A stretch of 64,000 nt of DNA, taken from CALAED01 sp036378315. GTDB taxonomy: Bacteria; Actinomycetota; Actinomycetes; Streptosporangiales; Streptosporangiaceae. The notes below the pieces were generated by a model, which was not told the DNA's origin, searched no databases, and saw only the letters and a list, made by a program, of their open reading frames with translations. Both the position numbers and the translations under genes were made by a program. How positions within the stretch are numbered: position 1 is the stretch's first letter; every line of letters starts with the position of its first letter. The stretch lies in contig DASUWU010000087.1 in the NCBI GenBank assembly GCA_036378315.1, positions 41,034-105,033 of the forward strand. Reading direction: 5' to 3'. Below are positions 50,318-59,351 of this stretch, piece by piece.

Positions 50318-51187
50318 TCAGGCCGGCGCCCCCGGCAGCCCGAGGATCGCGGCGAGCTCGCGCCACTGCTCCCTCGGCATGGCCCCGCGCTCGGCGGAGA
50401 CGACCTGCACGCACACGTGGTCGGCGCCGGCCTCATGGTGGGCGGCGACGCGCTCCCTGATCGTGTCCGCGTCCTGCGCGACGATGTCGGCTATGAGCCG
50501 GTCACTGCCGCCGTCGGCGAGGTCGGCGTCGGTGTACCCGAGCCGCCGCAGGTTGTTCGCGTAGTTGGGCAGCGGGAGGTAGAACGCGACATGGCCACCG
50601 GCGATGTCGCGGGCGCGCGCCGGGTCGGGGTCGATCACGACCTTGACCTCCGGCGCCAGCAGCCGGTCGGGACCGAGGATCTCCCTGGCGCGGCGGGTGT
50701 GCTCGGGGGTCACCATGTACGGGTGCGCGCCGCCGGCCCGGTCGCGGGCGGTCGCCAGCATGCGCGGTCCGAGCGCGGCGAGCACCCGCTGCCCGGGCGG
50801 GACCGGCGTCGGCGCGCCGTCCAGGCCGTCGAGGAAGGACCGCATGGCCGCCAGCGGGCGCCGGTAGCGCTCCTTGACGATCGCCTCGTGGCTCACCCCG
50901 AGCCCGAGCAGGAAGCGGTCGGGATGTTCGGCCGTGACGGCCGCGTGCTGGGCGGCGACCTCGGCCGGCTCGTAGTCCCAGATGCTGAGGATGCCGGTGG
51001 CCACCACGATCCGCGAGGTGGCCTTCAGCAGCGGCGTCGCGTGGGTCACCCCGGGGCTGAAGCCGAGCCAGATGGCGCCGAAGCCGAGCTCCTCGAGCTC
51101 GGCGGCGGCCTCCTGTGCGGCGCCGCTGGCGACGTTGTCGTCCATGCGCATGCCGGCGTCCCAAATGCCCACGCGGCCGAGGTCCAT
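50318..51187 (-). CDS. F420-dependent LLM class oxidoreductase
   Basis: 289 residues: VGIWDAGMRMDDNVASGAAQEAAAELEELGFGAIWLGFSPG, LLKATSRIVVATGILSIWDYEP, RFLLGLGVSHE and ALGPRMLATARDRAGGAHPYMVTPEHTRRAREILG fit the TIGR03620-like F420 group. ATG with GGAGG upstream. 157 nt without a recognisable gene separates it from the monooxygenase gene downstream. Confidence 0.87.
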   Translation of the reverse strand: MDLGRVGIWDAGMRMDDNVASGAAQEAAAELEELGFGAIWLGFSPGVTHATPLLKATSRIVVATGILSIWDYEPAEVAAQHAAVTAEHPDRFLLGLGVSHEAIVKERYRRPLAAMRSFLDGLDGAPTPVPPGQRVLAALGPRMLATARDRAGGAHPYMVTPEHTRRAREILGPDRLLAPEVKVVIDPDPARARDIAGGHVAFYLPLPNYANNLRRLGYTDADLADGGSDRLIADIVAQDADTIRERVAAHHEAGADHVCVQVVSAERGAMPREQWRELAAILGLPGAPA

Positions 51188-51308
51188 CACGCCTCCACTG
51201 TCGAACCCGTCCTGCCTCGCCCACGGTATGCCACGCCGCCGCCCGCGGCAGGCCGCCCCCCGCATGGCCGAGGCGCGTGTCGCCGGCCCGGTGTCCCGCG
51301 GCCCGCGG

Positions 51309-52487
51309 CTACTGGAAGGCGGCGTGGCCGGTCAGCGCACGGCCGAGCACGAGACTGTGCACCTCGCTCGTGCCCTCGTAGGTGAGCACCGACTCGAGGT
51401 TGCTCGCGTGCCGCATCACCGGGTACTCCAGCGTGATGCCGCCGGCGCCGAGGATGGTGCGGCACTCGCGGGCGACGGCGATGGCCTCGCGGACGTTGTT
51501 GAGCTTGCCCGCGCTGACCTGCTCCTGGGTGAGCGTGCCGGCCTCCTTCAGCCGGCCGAGGTGGACCGCGAGCAGCATCCCCTTGCCCACCTCGACCGCC
51601 ATGTCGGCCAGCTTCCGCTGGGTGAGCTGGAAGGCGGCGAGCGGCCGGTCGAAGACCTCGCGCTCCCCCGCGTACGACAGGGCGGTCTCCAGGCAGTCGA
51701 GCGCGGCGCCGATCGAGCCGAACACGATGCCGAACCTGGCCTCGTTGAGACAGCCGAGCGGGCCGCGCAGGCCGCGCGCCTCAGGCAGCACGGCGTCGGC
51801 CGGCAGCCGGACGTCGTCGAGGACCAGTTCGCTGGTCACGCTCGCCCGCAGCGACAGCTTCCGCTTGATCTCCGGGGCGCTGAAGCCAGGCGTGCCGGCC
51901 GGCACGAGGAACCCGCGGATCCCCTCGTCCGTCCTGGCCCACACGACGGCGACGTCGGCGACCGAGCCGTTGGTGATCCACATCTTGGTGCCGCTCAGCA
52001 CCCAGTCGCCGCCTGGTTCCCGCTTGGCCGTGGTGCGCATGCCGGCCGGGTTGGAGCCGAAGTCGGGCTCGGTGAGGCCGAAGCAGCCGAGCTTCTCCCC
52101 CGCCGCCATGCCGGGCAGCCAGCGCTCCTTCTGCTCCTCGGAGCCGTACTTCCAGATGGCGTACATCGACAGCGAGCCCTGCACCGAGACCAGGCTGCGC
52201 AGCCCGGAGTCGACCGCCTCGAGCTCGAGGCAGGCCAGGCCGTACGACACGGCGTTCACGCCGGCGCAGCCGTAGCCCGTCAGGTGCATGCCGAGCAGGC
52301 CCAGCTCGCCGAGCCGCCGCGCCACATCACGCGCCGGCATGCTGCCCGTCTCGAACCAGTCGGCGACCCGCGGGCGCAGCTCGCGGTCGCAGAGGTCGCG
52401 GACGGTGCCGCGGATCGCGCGCTCCTCGTCGGTGAGCAGGCCGTCGATCGCGAACAGCTCGAACGGGTGGACCGGGGATGGCGCCAT
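51309..52487 (-). CDS. Acyl-CoA dehydrogenase (glutaryl-CoA dehydrogenase-like)
   Basis: 392 residues. GCFGLTEPDFGSNPAGMRTTA, WITNGSVADVAVVWART and TYEGTSEVHSLVLGR, whose Glu is the expected catalytic base, with an Arg in the N-terminal region, resemble glutaryl-CoA dehydrogenases. It oxidises a short or branched dicarboxylic acyl-CoA, passing electrons to ETF. GGAAGGAGA lies before the ATG. Divergent from the P450 gene. Confidence 0.92.
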   Translation of the reverse strand: MAPSPVHPFELFAIDGLLTDEERAIRGTVRDLCDRELRPRVADWFETGSMPARDVARRLGELGLLGMHLTGYGCAGVNAVSYGLACLELEAVDSGLRSLVSVQGSLSMYAIWKYGSEEQKERWLPGMAAGEKLGCFGLTEPDFGSNPAGMRTTAKREPGGDWVLSGTKMWITNGSVADVAVVWARTDEGIRGFLVPAGTPGFSAPEIKRKLSLRASVTSELVLDDVRLPADAVLPEARGLRGPLGCLNEARFGIVFGSIGAALDCLETALSYAGEREVFDRPLAAFQLTQRKLADMAVEVGKGMLLAVHLGRLKEAGTLTQEQVSAGKLNNVREAIAVARECRTILGAGGITLEYPVMRHASNLESVLTYEGTSEVHSLVLGRALTGHAAFQ

Positions 52488-52509
52488 CGGGTCTCCTTCC
52501 GTCGATATC

Positions 52510-52570
52510 AGGGTAAAGCGCCGCCCGGCGCGGGCGGTCGCTGACCGAGACCGCGTCATCGCTTTACGCT
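52510..52570. promoter_or_regulatory. Symmetric elements in the ACAD-P450 divergent promoter
   Basis: AGGGTAAAGCG (52510-52520) and CGCTTTACGCT (52560-52570) are inverted copies of CGCTTTACSCT with one mismatch, 50 bp between centres. Each includes a -10-like hexamer facing its own gene (TACCCT on minus, TACGCT on plus; the latter 18 bp after CTGACC). They could be mirrored promoters or sites for one regulator. Confidence 0.4.
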
Positions 52571-52601
52571 ATGTTGTGGCCACGGAGGGCACTTACCGGC
52601 T

Positions 52602-54122
52602 GTGTCACCGTCATCGTCGGCCACGCCGCCGTCGTCGTCGCCGTCCGCGGCGACCGGCATCCGGCAGCGGCCCTTCCGCACCCGGGCGCGCCGGCGGCGC
52701 GGCCTGCCACGCCTGTCCGCGCCCGAGAACATGCTGTTCACCGCCGATGTCACGCTACCGGCCTTGCTGCAGGGTGACTACGGACCTCGACCGGCCGTCG
52801 TCGCGGCGGCGGCCCGGATCGGCGCCGGCCGGCGGGCCGTCCACCGGATCGCCAGGATCCGGCGTGACCACGGTCCGGGGCCCGTCTGGCTACGCCATCT
52901 CGGCGAGCCCGCTCTGCTGGTCGTCTCCCGCGAGGATGTACGGCGGGTACTGGAGGACCCGGCGCGTGAGTTCGCCGCCGACCCGGCGCGCAAGAAGCGT
53001 GGCATGGCCGTGTTCCAGCCGAACGGCCTGGCGATCTCCCGGGGCGCCGACCGGATCAGCCGCAGGCACTTCACCGACGCCGTCCTCGGCGCCGGTCTCG
53101 CCGAGTGCGGGCCGCGGTTCCTCGCCGTGTGCCGCGAAGAGATCGCCGGGCTCGTCGAGGAGATCACGGTGGCGGCGCTGTCGGGGTCCGCACGGGGCGG
53201 GCGCTCCTCGCACCGGCCGCCACGGACCCTCGACTGGCCGGCGTTCCACCGGACCTTCGAGCGGATCGCCCGCCGGGTCGTGCTCGGCGACGGCGCGCGT
53301 GGCGACGCGGAGCTCAGCCTGCTGCTCGGCGAGCTCATGCGGGACGCCAACCGGGCTCCGCGGCGCCGGCCGGCCCCGGCGCAGGCCAGGCTCGACCAGT
53401 TCATGGCGCACGTCCTCGGCCACGTCGCCGCGGCGGAGCCCGGCAGCCTGGCCGGGCTCTTCGAGCAGGCCCCCCAGGACGCGGCGACCTGCCCGGTCGG
53501 CCAGCTCCCGCAGTGGCTGTCCGGGATCCAGGACGCCCTCGCGATCAACGTCTACCGTGCGCTCGCGCTGATCGCCGCGCATCCCGAACAGCGGCGCCAC
53601 CTGCACAAGGAGCTGGACGGCAGGGACGCGTCGACGCCCGAGGCGGTCGCCGCCCTGCCGCGGCTGACCGCCTGCCTGCAGGAGGCCATGCGGCTGTGGC
53701 CCACCACGCCGATGATCTCTCGCATCAGCCTCGTGGAGACCGAGTGGAACGGCGCGGCCGTCCCCCCGCACACCAAGATCCTGATCTATCCGGCCTTCCA
53801 TCACCGCGACCGCAGGTACCACGACTTCGCCGACAGGTTCGCCCCTGACGTGTGGATGCCCGGCGGCGTCGCCGTGGGCGACTGGTCGTTCAATCCCTTC
53901 GGGCACGGGCCGATGGCCTGCCCGGGTCGCGCTCTGTCGCTCGTGCTCGGCACCGCGGCGCTGGCCGAGTTGCTCACCGCCTGCCGGGTGCGCCCGCTCG
54001 CCGGCGGCCTCGATCCGGCCCGTCCGATGCCGTACCAGCTCAACCCGTTCGCGCTGCGGCTCGGGCTGCTTCCCGGCATCGGCGGCCAGCGCCCGGGGGA
54101 GCTGTCCACGCACGCCACCTGA
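52602..54122 (+). CDS. Cytochrome P450
   Basis: 506 residues from a GTG start; ATG at 52731 would give 463. Heme motif FGHGPMACPGRAL, ExxR as EAMR in the K-helix, and HPEQRRHL after the I-helix. The I-helix reads GIQDALAINVY: the acid is kept but the conserved oxygen-activating Thr is Ala, as in P450eryF. N-terminal 40 residues are Ser/Pro/Arg-rich without a membrane anchor, so it is soluble. No ferredoxin gene is adjacent. Confidence 0.87.
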   Translation: MSPSSSATPPSSSPSAATGIRQRPFRTRARRRRGLPRLSAPENMLFTADVTLPALLQGDYGPRPAVVAAAARIGAGRRAVHRIARIRRDHGPGPVWLRHLGEPALLVVSREDVRRVLEDPAREFAADPARKKRGMAVFQPNGLAISRGADRISRRHFTDAVLGAGLAECGPRFLAVCREEIAGLVEEITVAALSGSARGGRSSHRPPRTLDWPAFHRTFERIARRVVLGDGARGDAELSLLLGELMRDANRAPRRRPAPAQARLDQFMAHVLGHVAAAEPGSLAGLFEQAPQDAATCPVGQLPQWLSGIQDALAINVYRALALIAAHPEQRRHLHKELDGRDASTPEAVAALPRLTACLQEAMRLWPTTPMISRISLVETEWNGAAVPPHTKILIYPAFHHRDRRYHDFADRFAPDVWMPGGVAVGDWSFNPFGHGPMACPGRALSLVLGTAALAELLTACRVRPLAGGLDPARPMPYQLNPFALRLGLLPGIGGQRPGELSTHAT

Positions 54123-54127
54123 CGGCG

Positions 54128-55297
54128 TTAGACCTCGACCACGACCGCCCCGGCGGTGTCGCCGGCCGCGCAGCCGGTGAACAGGCCGCGCCCGCCGCCG
54201 CGGTCCACCAGCGCGGTGATCAGCTCGACGATCGCCCGTGCGCCCGTCGGCCCCTGCGGATGCCCGTACACGAGGCTGCACCCGTACGGGTTCATCCGCT
54301 CCAGCGGGAAGCCGGTCTGCCTGGCGAACCACAGGTCGTTGACCGCGAACGGGTTGTGCGTGGTGACGACGTCGATGTCGGCGATGCCGAGACCGGCGTC
54401 GGTCAGCGCGGCGACCGCGGCCGGCACCGGCGCCTTGGGCATCATGGCGGGCGCCACGCGCGCGAACGCCACCGAGCGGAGCCGGACGACCCCGGCGCCG
54501 CCGCTGAGCTCCCTGGCCCGCGCGGGGGTGGCGATGACGATCCCCGCCGTGCCGTCCGCCGGGTGCGTCTGCGAGCCGAAGGTGACGACCCCGCCGGGCT
54601 TCACCGGAGCCAGCTTGGCCAGGCCCTCCGCCGTGGTCGGGTGCACGCCGGCGTCGGCGTCGACCACGGTCGTCACGCCCTTGCGGCCGGGGACGTGCGC
54701 GGGCACGAGGTAGGGCCTGGCGCGCACCGCCTCGTACTGCTCGTAGCGCAGCAGCGTGACCTCATCGATCTCGGTCCGGGTGAAGCCGCCCTCCGCGGCC
54801 ACGTTCTCCGCGGTGTCGAGCATCGACCGGCCGGTGGTGGGATCGCAGGTCATCGGGTCGTTGACCCAATGCTCCACCGCGGGGGCGCCACCCGCCCCGG
54901 ACGGCGTGGGGAACAGCAGGGTCGGGCCGTTGCTCGTCCGGTCGGTGGTCAGCGCGAGCGTCACCTCGTGCGCGCCTAGCTCGACCTCGGTCGCGGCGGC
55001 CCGGACACACGCGGCCGACGTGGCGCACGCCTGCGCGATCGTCGGGCCCGTCGCGTCCGGCGCGCCGAGCCGCCTGGTGACCGTGGTGACGCCGTAGAAC
55101 GAGGTGAGCTGCGGCACGGTCGTGCCCAGGACGTAGTGAGTGATCTCGGCCGCCGGCAGCCGCCGCGCGCCGAGCGCCCGAGCCGTCACGTCCACGACAA
55201 GATCGACGCTGCTCATCTCGGCCAACGGGCCCTGCCAGCGGCAGAACGGCGACGACCAGGCCACTCCCAGCGGGATGGCCACGTTGCTGAATCTCAT
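54128..55297 (-). CDS. Thiolase family protein (acetyl-CoA acetyltransferase/SCP-x-like)
   Basis: 389 residues: nucleophile Cys in AQACATSAACVRAA, HNPFAVNDLWFARQTG, the YGHPQGPTGAR motif (usual GHPxGxSG) and second-half Cys in LFTGCAAGDTAGAVVVEV. It would cleave a 3-ketoacyl-CoA in the last step of a beta-oxidation-like route. The VGXXX spacing and THNPF resemble actinobacterial SCP-x-type thiolases. Confidence 0.87.
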   Translation of the reverse strand: MRFSNVAIPLGVAWSSPFCRWQGPLAEMSSVDLVVDVTARALGARRLPAAEITHYVLGTTVPQLTSFYGVTTVTRRLGAPDATGPTIAQACATSAACVRAAATEVELGAHEVTLALTTDRTSNGPTLLFPTPSGAGGAPAVEHWVNDPMTCDPTTGRSMLDTAENVAAEGGFTRTEIDEVTLLRYEQYEAVRARPYLVPAHVPGRKGVTTVVDADAGVHPTTAEGLAKLAPVKPGGVVTFGSQTHPADGTAGIVIATPARARELSGGAGVVRLRSVAFARVAPAMMPKAPVPAAVAALTDAGLGIADIDVVTTHNPFAVNDLWFARQTGFPLERMNPYGCSLVYGHPQGPTGARAIVELITALVDRGGGRGLFTGCAAGDTAGAVVVEV

Positions 55298-55628
55298 CTC
55301 GCAGACCTCGAGGGGCGGGTTCGACGGGATGGCCGGCTCGGGGCCGGTCGGGGATGCGGCGTGCGTGCCGCGCGCCGGTCCCGTCGCGGGGGGAGATTGT
55401 CACCGGCCGTGGGATCGGTGCGGCTGGTCCCTCGTGCGGTGATGGCCACCTCCGGGTGGCCATAGGGCCATGGTTAGGCAAGCCCGCACGACCGTCAACA
55501 ACGGCCGCGCGGGCGGCCGGGCCCGTCCGCCAGGGCGGCCCAGCCGCCGGAGGCGGGGTGAAGGAAGACAGTAGTCGTGACGGGCTTGGTCGATCCGTCC
55601 CGCGTCAGGCGGCCCCGCCGGCCCCCGC
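55298..55628. other. 331-bp gap between thiolase and paaX genes
   Basis: No gene seen. It holds a 9-bp hairpin at 55442 and, on the minus strand, TTGACG (55493-55498) followed after 16-17 nt by TAACCA(T), a weak promoter for the thiolase gene. The rest is unstructured G+C-rich sequence. Confidence 0.45.
55442..55463. terminator. 9-bp stem hairpin between paaX and thiolase genes
   Basis: ATGGCCACC-TCCG-GGTGGCCAT is a perfect stem with a 4-nt loop and no U-tract. Lying downstream of paaX and upstream of the thiolase gene, it may be a U-less actinobacterial terminator or an element of the thiolase leader. Confidence 0.4.
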
Positions 55629-56558
55629 TCATGGCGCGTCGAACACGCTGCTCGTCGTGTGGTGCCGGACGAACCCGGCGAGATCGGCGGCGAACTCGGC
55701 GAGCACCTGGCGGATCCGGATCTCGGCGAGCGGGCCAAGGGTGTCGTACACCTCCACGAACACCTCGCGGGCGCGGGCGCGCGGCCAGTCGGCGGGCAGC
55801 ACCTCGGCCGGCAGCTCGGGGTCGAGACCCGGGAAGACCCGCCAGGTGTCCATCACGCTCGTGCGCGCGAGCAGCGCGTCCGTGGTGCCGACGCTGCCCA
55901 GCCTGATGCGGGTCAGCAGCGGCTCGAACTTGGCGATGAAGTCCTCGTAGGCCGTGCGCAGGTCGGCGAGGTCCCACGCCGCGATGGGCGAGCGCCCGCG
56001 GATGCCGCTCGCGCTGCGGAACACCGTCGCGCCCGTCACGTTGAGCTCGTCGAGCACCCGCTCCGCAGCGTCGGCCGAGACCCGCGGCGAGACCCACACG
56101 CCGTCGTACAGCGGCGCGAAGCCCAGCCAGCGCAGCCTCGTGCGCACGACGTGCCGCAGGTCTCGCTGCTCTTCTGGCAGCGAGAACGCCGCGACGGTCC
56201 AGCCGCCGTCCCACGGCAGCGTGCGCACCCCGAACATCATGATGTGCTGGGCGCCCTCGGTCAGCACCTCGGCGGCGTGCTCGGTGAGGCCGTAGTACGT
56301 CCGCCGGCCGATCTTCGACGACTCCAGCAGCCCCCGCCTGGCCAGCCGGCTGAGCGCGGCGCGCGCGCCGACCGCGGACACCCCGAACTCCTCGGCGATG
56401 GCCACCAGCGCCGCGGACGGCAGGTGCTCGGCCCTGCCGTACCAGTAGTCACCCAGCAAGGTGAGCAGCAGGTGCTGGGGCGAGGTGCCGCTCTGGAGCC
56501 GGGGCAGCCCGACCTTGGTCGCGTTGCTGCGCGCGGGCTCCGTCCCAACATGAACCAC
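55629..56558 (-). CDS. PaaX family transcriptional regulator
   Basis: 309 residues. N-terminal PaaX HTH: HLLLTLLGDYWYGRAEHLPSAALVAIAEEFGVSAVGARAALSRLARRGLLESSKIGRRTYYGLTE, then the PaaX central and C-terminal domains (WTVAAFSLPEEQRDLRHVVRTRLRWLGFAPLYDGVWVSPR). PaaX relatives repress phenylacetate-like catabolism and respond to CoA thioesters, suited to the neighbouring thiolase and acyl-CoA dehydrogenase. Starts with GTG and appears leaderless. Confidence 0.92.
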   Translation of the reverse strand: MVHVGTEPARSNATKVGLPRLQSGTSPQHLLLTLLGDYWYGRAEHLPSAALVAIAEEFGVSAVGARAALSRLARRGLLESSKIGRRTYYGLTEHAAEVLTEGAQHIMMFGVRTLPWDGGWTVAAFSLPEEQRDLRHVVRTRLRWLGFAPLYDGVWVSPRVSADAAERVLDELNVTGATVFRSASGIRGRSPIAAWDLADLRTAYEDFIAKFEPLLTRIRLGSVGTTDALLARTSVMDTWRVFPGLDPELPAEVLPADWPRARAREVFVEVYDTLGPLAEIRIRQVLAEFAADLAGFVRHHTTSSVFDAP

Positions 56559-56570
56559 GGGAAAATTATA
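56558..56570 (-). promoter_or_regulatory. TATAAT six bases before paaX GTG (leaderless start)
   Basis: On the minus strand a consensus TATAAT (56565-56570) is followed by TTTCCC and then the GTG start. Transcription starting 7 nt after the -10 would begin at the GTG. There is no ribosome site. No good -35 was found. Confidence 0.6.
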
Positions 56571-56753
56571 CGCGTGACAAAAATTCTTACGGTCGCGAAC
56601 CGAATGTAATATCTGGCGGGCGGAACTTCGGCGCGCGGCACGCCGGTGAGGGGCGCGGCCGATCCGGCTCGCGCGGGGCCGTCGCGGGTTCGCCTACGCG
56701 GCAAACCTACCGGAGCTGACTCGGACGCCACACATTATCGACTCGAGGGTCGG

Positions 56754-57488
56754 TCAGGGCGGGCCGCCCAGATAGGCGCCGGCCACCGACGGGTCGTCCG
56801 CCAGGTCGGCGCACGGTCCCTCGGCGGCCACCCGGCCCGCCTCCAGGACGTAGGCGCGGGTGCACAGCTCGAAGGCGAGCCGCGCGTTCTGCTCGATCAG
56901 CAGCACGGCCAGCCCGCGGTCGGCGTTGAGCTCGGCGAGGTGCCGGGCCAGGTCGGCGACGACGGTGGGCGCCAGACCGAGCGACAACTCGTCCACCGCG
57001 ATCACGTCGGGACGGGCCATGAGCGCCCGGCCGACCGCCACCATCTGCTGTTCCCCGCCCGACAGGGTCTCGGCGCGGCGGTCGCGCAGGTCGCGCAGCC
57101 CCGGCAGCACCTCGTACACCAATCCTGGGTCGCGGGCATCGCGCCGGCCGCCGCCGGCACGCCACGCGCCCAGACGCAAGTTGTCCTCGACGGTGAGTCC
57201 GCGGAACAGGTGCCGGCCCTCAGGCACCTGGGCCAGCCGGCCACCGATCAGGACCCGGCCGGACGCCGGCCGCAGCACCCCGGACAGCGTGTTGACCAGC
57301 GTCGACTTGCCCGCCCCGTTGGGCCCGACGAGGGCCACCATCTCGCCTGGCTCCACCCGCAGCGACACGTGGTCGAGGGCGGTGGACCGCCCGTACCTGA
57401 CGACGAGGTCGTCGACCTCGACCATCGCGCGCGACGCGGACTCCGTGGCGGCGCCGGCGGCCCGTCCGCCCCTCTCGTCGTGGCTCAT
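56754..57488 (-). CDS. Branched-chain-amino-acid-type ABC ATPase (LivF-like)
   Basis: 244 residues: Walker A GPNGAGKST, signature LSGGEQQ, Walker B IAVDELSLGLAP, IEQN in place of a standard H-loop, as usual for LivF. It partners LivG in HAAT-type importers for branched-chain or aromatic acids. ATG overlaps livG's stop (ATGA). No permease or binding protein gene follows or precedes it here. Confidence 0.92.
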   Translation of the reverse strand: MSHDERGGRAAGAATESASRAMVEVDDLVVRYGRSTALDHVSLRVEPGEMVALVGPNGAGKSTLVNTLSGVLRPASGRVLIGGRLAQVPEGRHLFRGLTVEDNLRLGAWRAGGGRRDARDPGLVYEVLPGLRDLRDRRAETLSGGEQQMVAVGRALMARPDVIAVDELSLGLAPTVVADLARHLAELNADRGLAVLLIEQNARLAFELCTRAYVLEAGRVAAEGPCADLADDPSVAGAYLGGPP

Positions 57489-58237
57489 GAGCCCCCCAGG
57501 TAGGCGGAGACGACCCGGGGGTCGGTGCGGATCCGCTGCGGCGTGTCCTCGGCGATGACGCGGCCGAGGTCGAGGACGGTGACGCGGTCGACGAGGCGGG
57601 AGACGAAGGCGACGTCATGCTCGATGAGCATCATGGTGAGCCCACCGGCGCGCAGATCTTCGATCAGCTCGGCGAGCCGCTCGCGTTCGCGCGCCCGCAG
57701 CCCGGACGCGGGCTCGTCGAGCAGCAGCAGGTCGGGTTCGGCGCACAGGGCCCGCGCCAGCTGCAGCGCCCGCTGCTGGCCGAGCGGCAGCGACTCGGCC
57801 GGCCGGTCGGCCCAGGCGTCGAGGCCGACCCGGGTCAGCGCGGCGGTCGCCCGCTCCCGGATCGCCCGCTCCTCGCGGCGGTGCGCCGGCAGCCGCAGCG
57901 CCGCGGCCGCGAACCCGTGTTTGGTGCGGGCGTGCGCGCCGACCATGACGTTCTCGGCCGCGGTCATGCCTTTGAAGATCCGGGCGCCCTGGAAGACGAT
58001 CGCGATGCCGAGGGCGGCGCGCCGGTGCGGGGGCAGCCGGTTGATCGGCGCGCCGCGGAAGCCGATCGTGCCGCGGTCGGCGGGCAGATGGCCGCTGATG
58101 AGGTTGAACAACGTCGACTTGCCGGCGCCGTTCGGCCCGATCACGCCGCGGATCTCGCCGGCGGCGACGTCGATGTCCACGTCCCGGACGGCGTACACGC
58201 CGCCGAAGGACCGCGCCAGACCCTCGATGCTGAGCAT
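57485..58237 (-). CDS. Branched-chain-amino-acid-type ABC ATPase (LivG-like)
   Basis: 250 residues: Walker A GPNGAGKST, LPLGQQRALQLARAL as the LivG form of the signature, Walker B LLLLDEPASGL, IEHD. Complete. First gene of a livG-livF pair coupled by ATGA. The usual LivH, LivM and LivK genes are missing from this locus, so the ATPases must serve a permease encoded elsewhere or are remnants. Confidence 0.92.
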   Translation of the reverse strand: MLSIEGLARSFGGVYAVRDVDIDVAAGEIRGVIGPNGAGKSTLFNLISGHLPADRGTIGFRGAPINRLPPHRRAALGIAIVFQGARIFKGMTAAENVMVGAHARTKHGFAAAALRLPAHRREERAIRERATAALTRVGLDAWADRPAESLPLGQQRALQLARALCAEPDLLLLDEPASGLRARERERLAELIEDLRAGGLTMMLIEHDVAFVSRLVDRVTVLDLGRVIAEDTPQRIRTDPRVVSAYLGGS

Positions 58238-58283
58238 ATCGGCGGACCTCCCGGGCCTCGGTCACCCCGCCCGAAATGTACCA

Positions 58284-58354
58284 TCACCTGGCGCCCCCGC
58301 CGTGATCATGCGGTTCCTCCAGCGAACGCACATGACCACGGCGGGAGCAGGTGA
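58284..58354 (-). terminator. Long imperfect hairpin downstream of the beta-propeller gene
   Basis: Arms at 58296-58310 and 58331-58345 (15 bp, one mismatch) around a 20-nt loop, extended outward by TCACCTG/CAGGTGA after an asymmetric bulge. It begins 23 nt after the minus-strand gene's stop and carries no strong U-tract. Most likely its terminator, shielding livG. Confidence 0.6.
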
Positions 58355-58376
58355 CCCGCGTGGGGCCGTCGCACGC

Positions 58377-59351
58377 TCAGCCGCGCGGACGCGGGATGGC
58401 GTTGACGGAGTACGGAGTGGTCGGGGTCGGCGTGGTGGTGAAGCGGGCGTTGGGCAGGTAGAGCCGGCCGCCGAACGCGGCGACCGTGGACGGCACGTCG
58501 AACCGCGGGTCGGTCACCCGCCGCACCACCGTCCCTGCCGTGCCGCGCGCGTTGAGGTGCACCACCGCGACCACGTTGTCCCTGTTCTGGACGGCGTACA
58601 GGGTCCGGCCGCGCAGCAGCAGCCCGTCGCCGTTGACGAGCGTCTCGCCGCCGAGGTCGACCTGGCGCGTGGCGCCGGTCCTCGGGTCGACGCGGAACAG
58701 CAGGCCCTTGTTGGACTGGACGATGAGCAGGCCGGTGCCGTCCGGGGTGGGCGTGATCCCGTTGGCGTTGTTGCCCGCCGCGTAGGCGATGTCGCCGGTG
58801 AGCGGGATGGTCTCGGCGGCGGCCGGAAGGCGGCCGTGCCGCAGCGGCAGCTTGTAGAGCTGCGGGTTGGTCGAGTCGGTGAACCAGGCCGCGCCAAGGG
58901 TCAGCACCACGTCGTTGACGAAGGACGCGGCGGTGGTGAGCTGATACGACTTCACGATCGCGCCGGTGCGAAGGTCGACGACCCTCGCGTCGCCGCCGCT
59001 GGCGCCCGAGACGAACAGGCGGCCGTGCCCGTCCGTCTTCAGCCCGGTCGACGGGGTGCCAGGACCCTGGCTGAACACCGTGCCCACGCCGGTCCGCAGG
59101 TCGACCCGGAAGATCGAGCCGTCGACCCGCGACCCGATGTAGGCGAACGGCCCGGGTCCGGTCGCGATCCCCTCGGGCTGCCATCCGTCCGGGAGCGGGA
59201 ACGACGTCGGGAAGGCGGCCTGGCGGGCGGACAGCGCGGCGCCCGCCGGCGATGCCGGCTCAGCCTGCCGTGCCGTCCGCTCGGCGGCGGCCGCCGCGGG
59301 GGCGCTGGTGACCAACCCGAGGACGACAAGGAGGGTCGGCAGTCGTTTCAT
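58377..59351 (-). CDS. Secreted SMP-30/gluconolactonase-like beta-propeller protein
   Basis: 324 residues. Signal peptide MKRLPTLLVVLGLVTSAPAAAAA, then repeated blades (GPFAYIGSRVDGSIFRVDLRTG, GRLFVSGASGGDARVVDLRTG, GLLIVQSNKGLLFRVDPRTG, LYAVQNRDNVVAVVHLN). Conserved VNDVVL and ANGITPTPDG match metal-site loops of the family, but the catalytic residues are not certain. Exported; ligand unknown. Confidence 0.82.
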   Translation of the reverse strand: MKRLPTLLVVLGLVTSAPAAAAAERTARQAEPASPAGAALSARQAAFPTSFPLPDGWQPEGIATGPGPFAYIGSRVDGSIFRVDLRTGVGTVFSQGPGTPSTGLKTDGHGRLFVSGASGGDARVVDLRTGAIVKSYQLTTAASFVNDVVLTLGAAWFTDSTNPQLYKLPLRHGRLPAAAETIPLTGDIAYAAGNNANGITPTPDGTGLLIVQSNKGLLFRVDPRTGATRQVDLGGETLVNGDGLLLRGRTLYAVQNRDNVVAVVHLNARGTAGTVVRRVTDPRFDVPSTVAAFGGRLYLPNARFTTTPTPTTPYSVNAIPRPRG

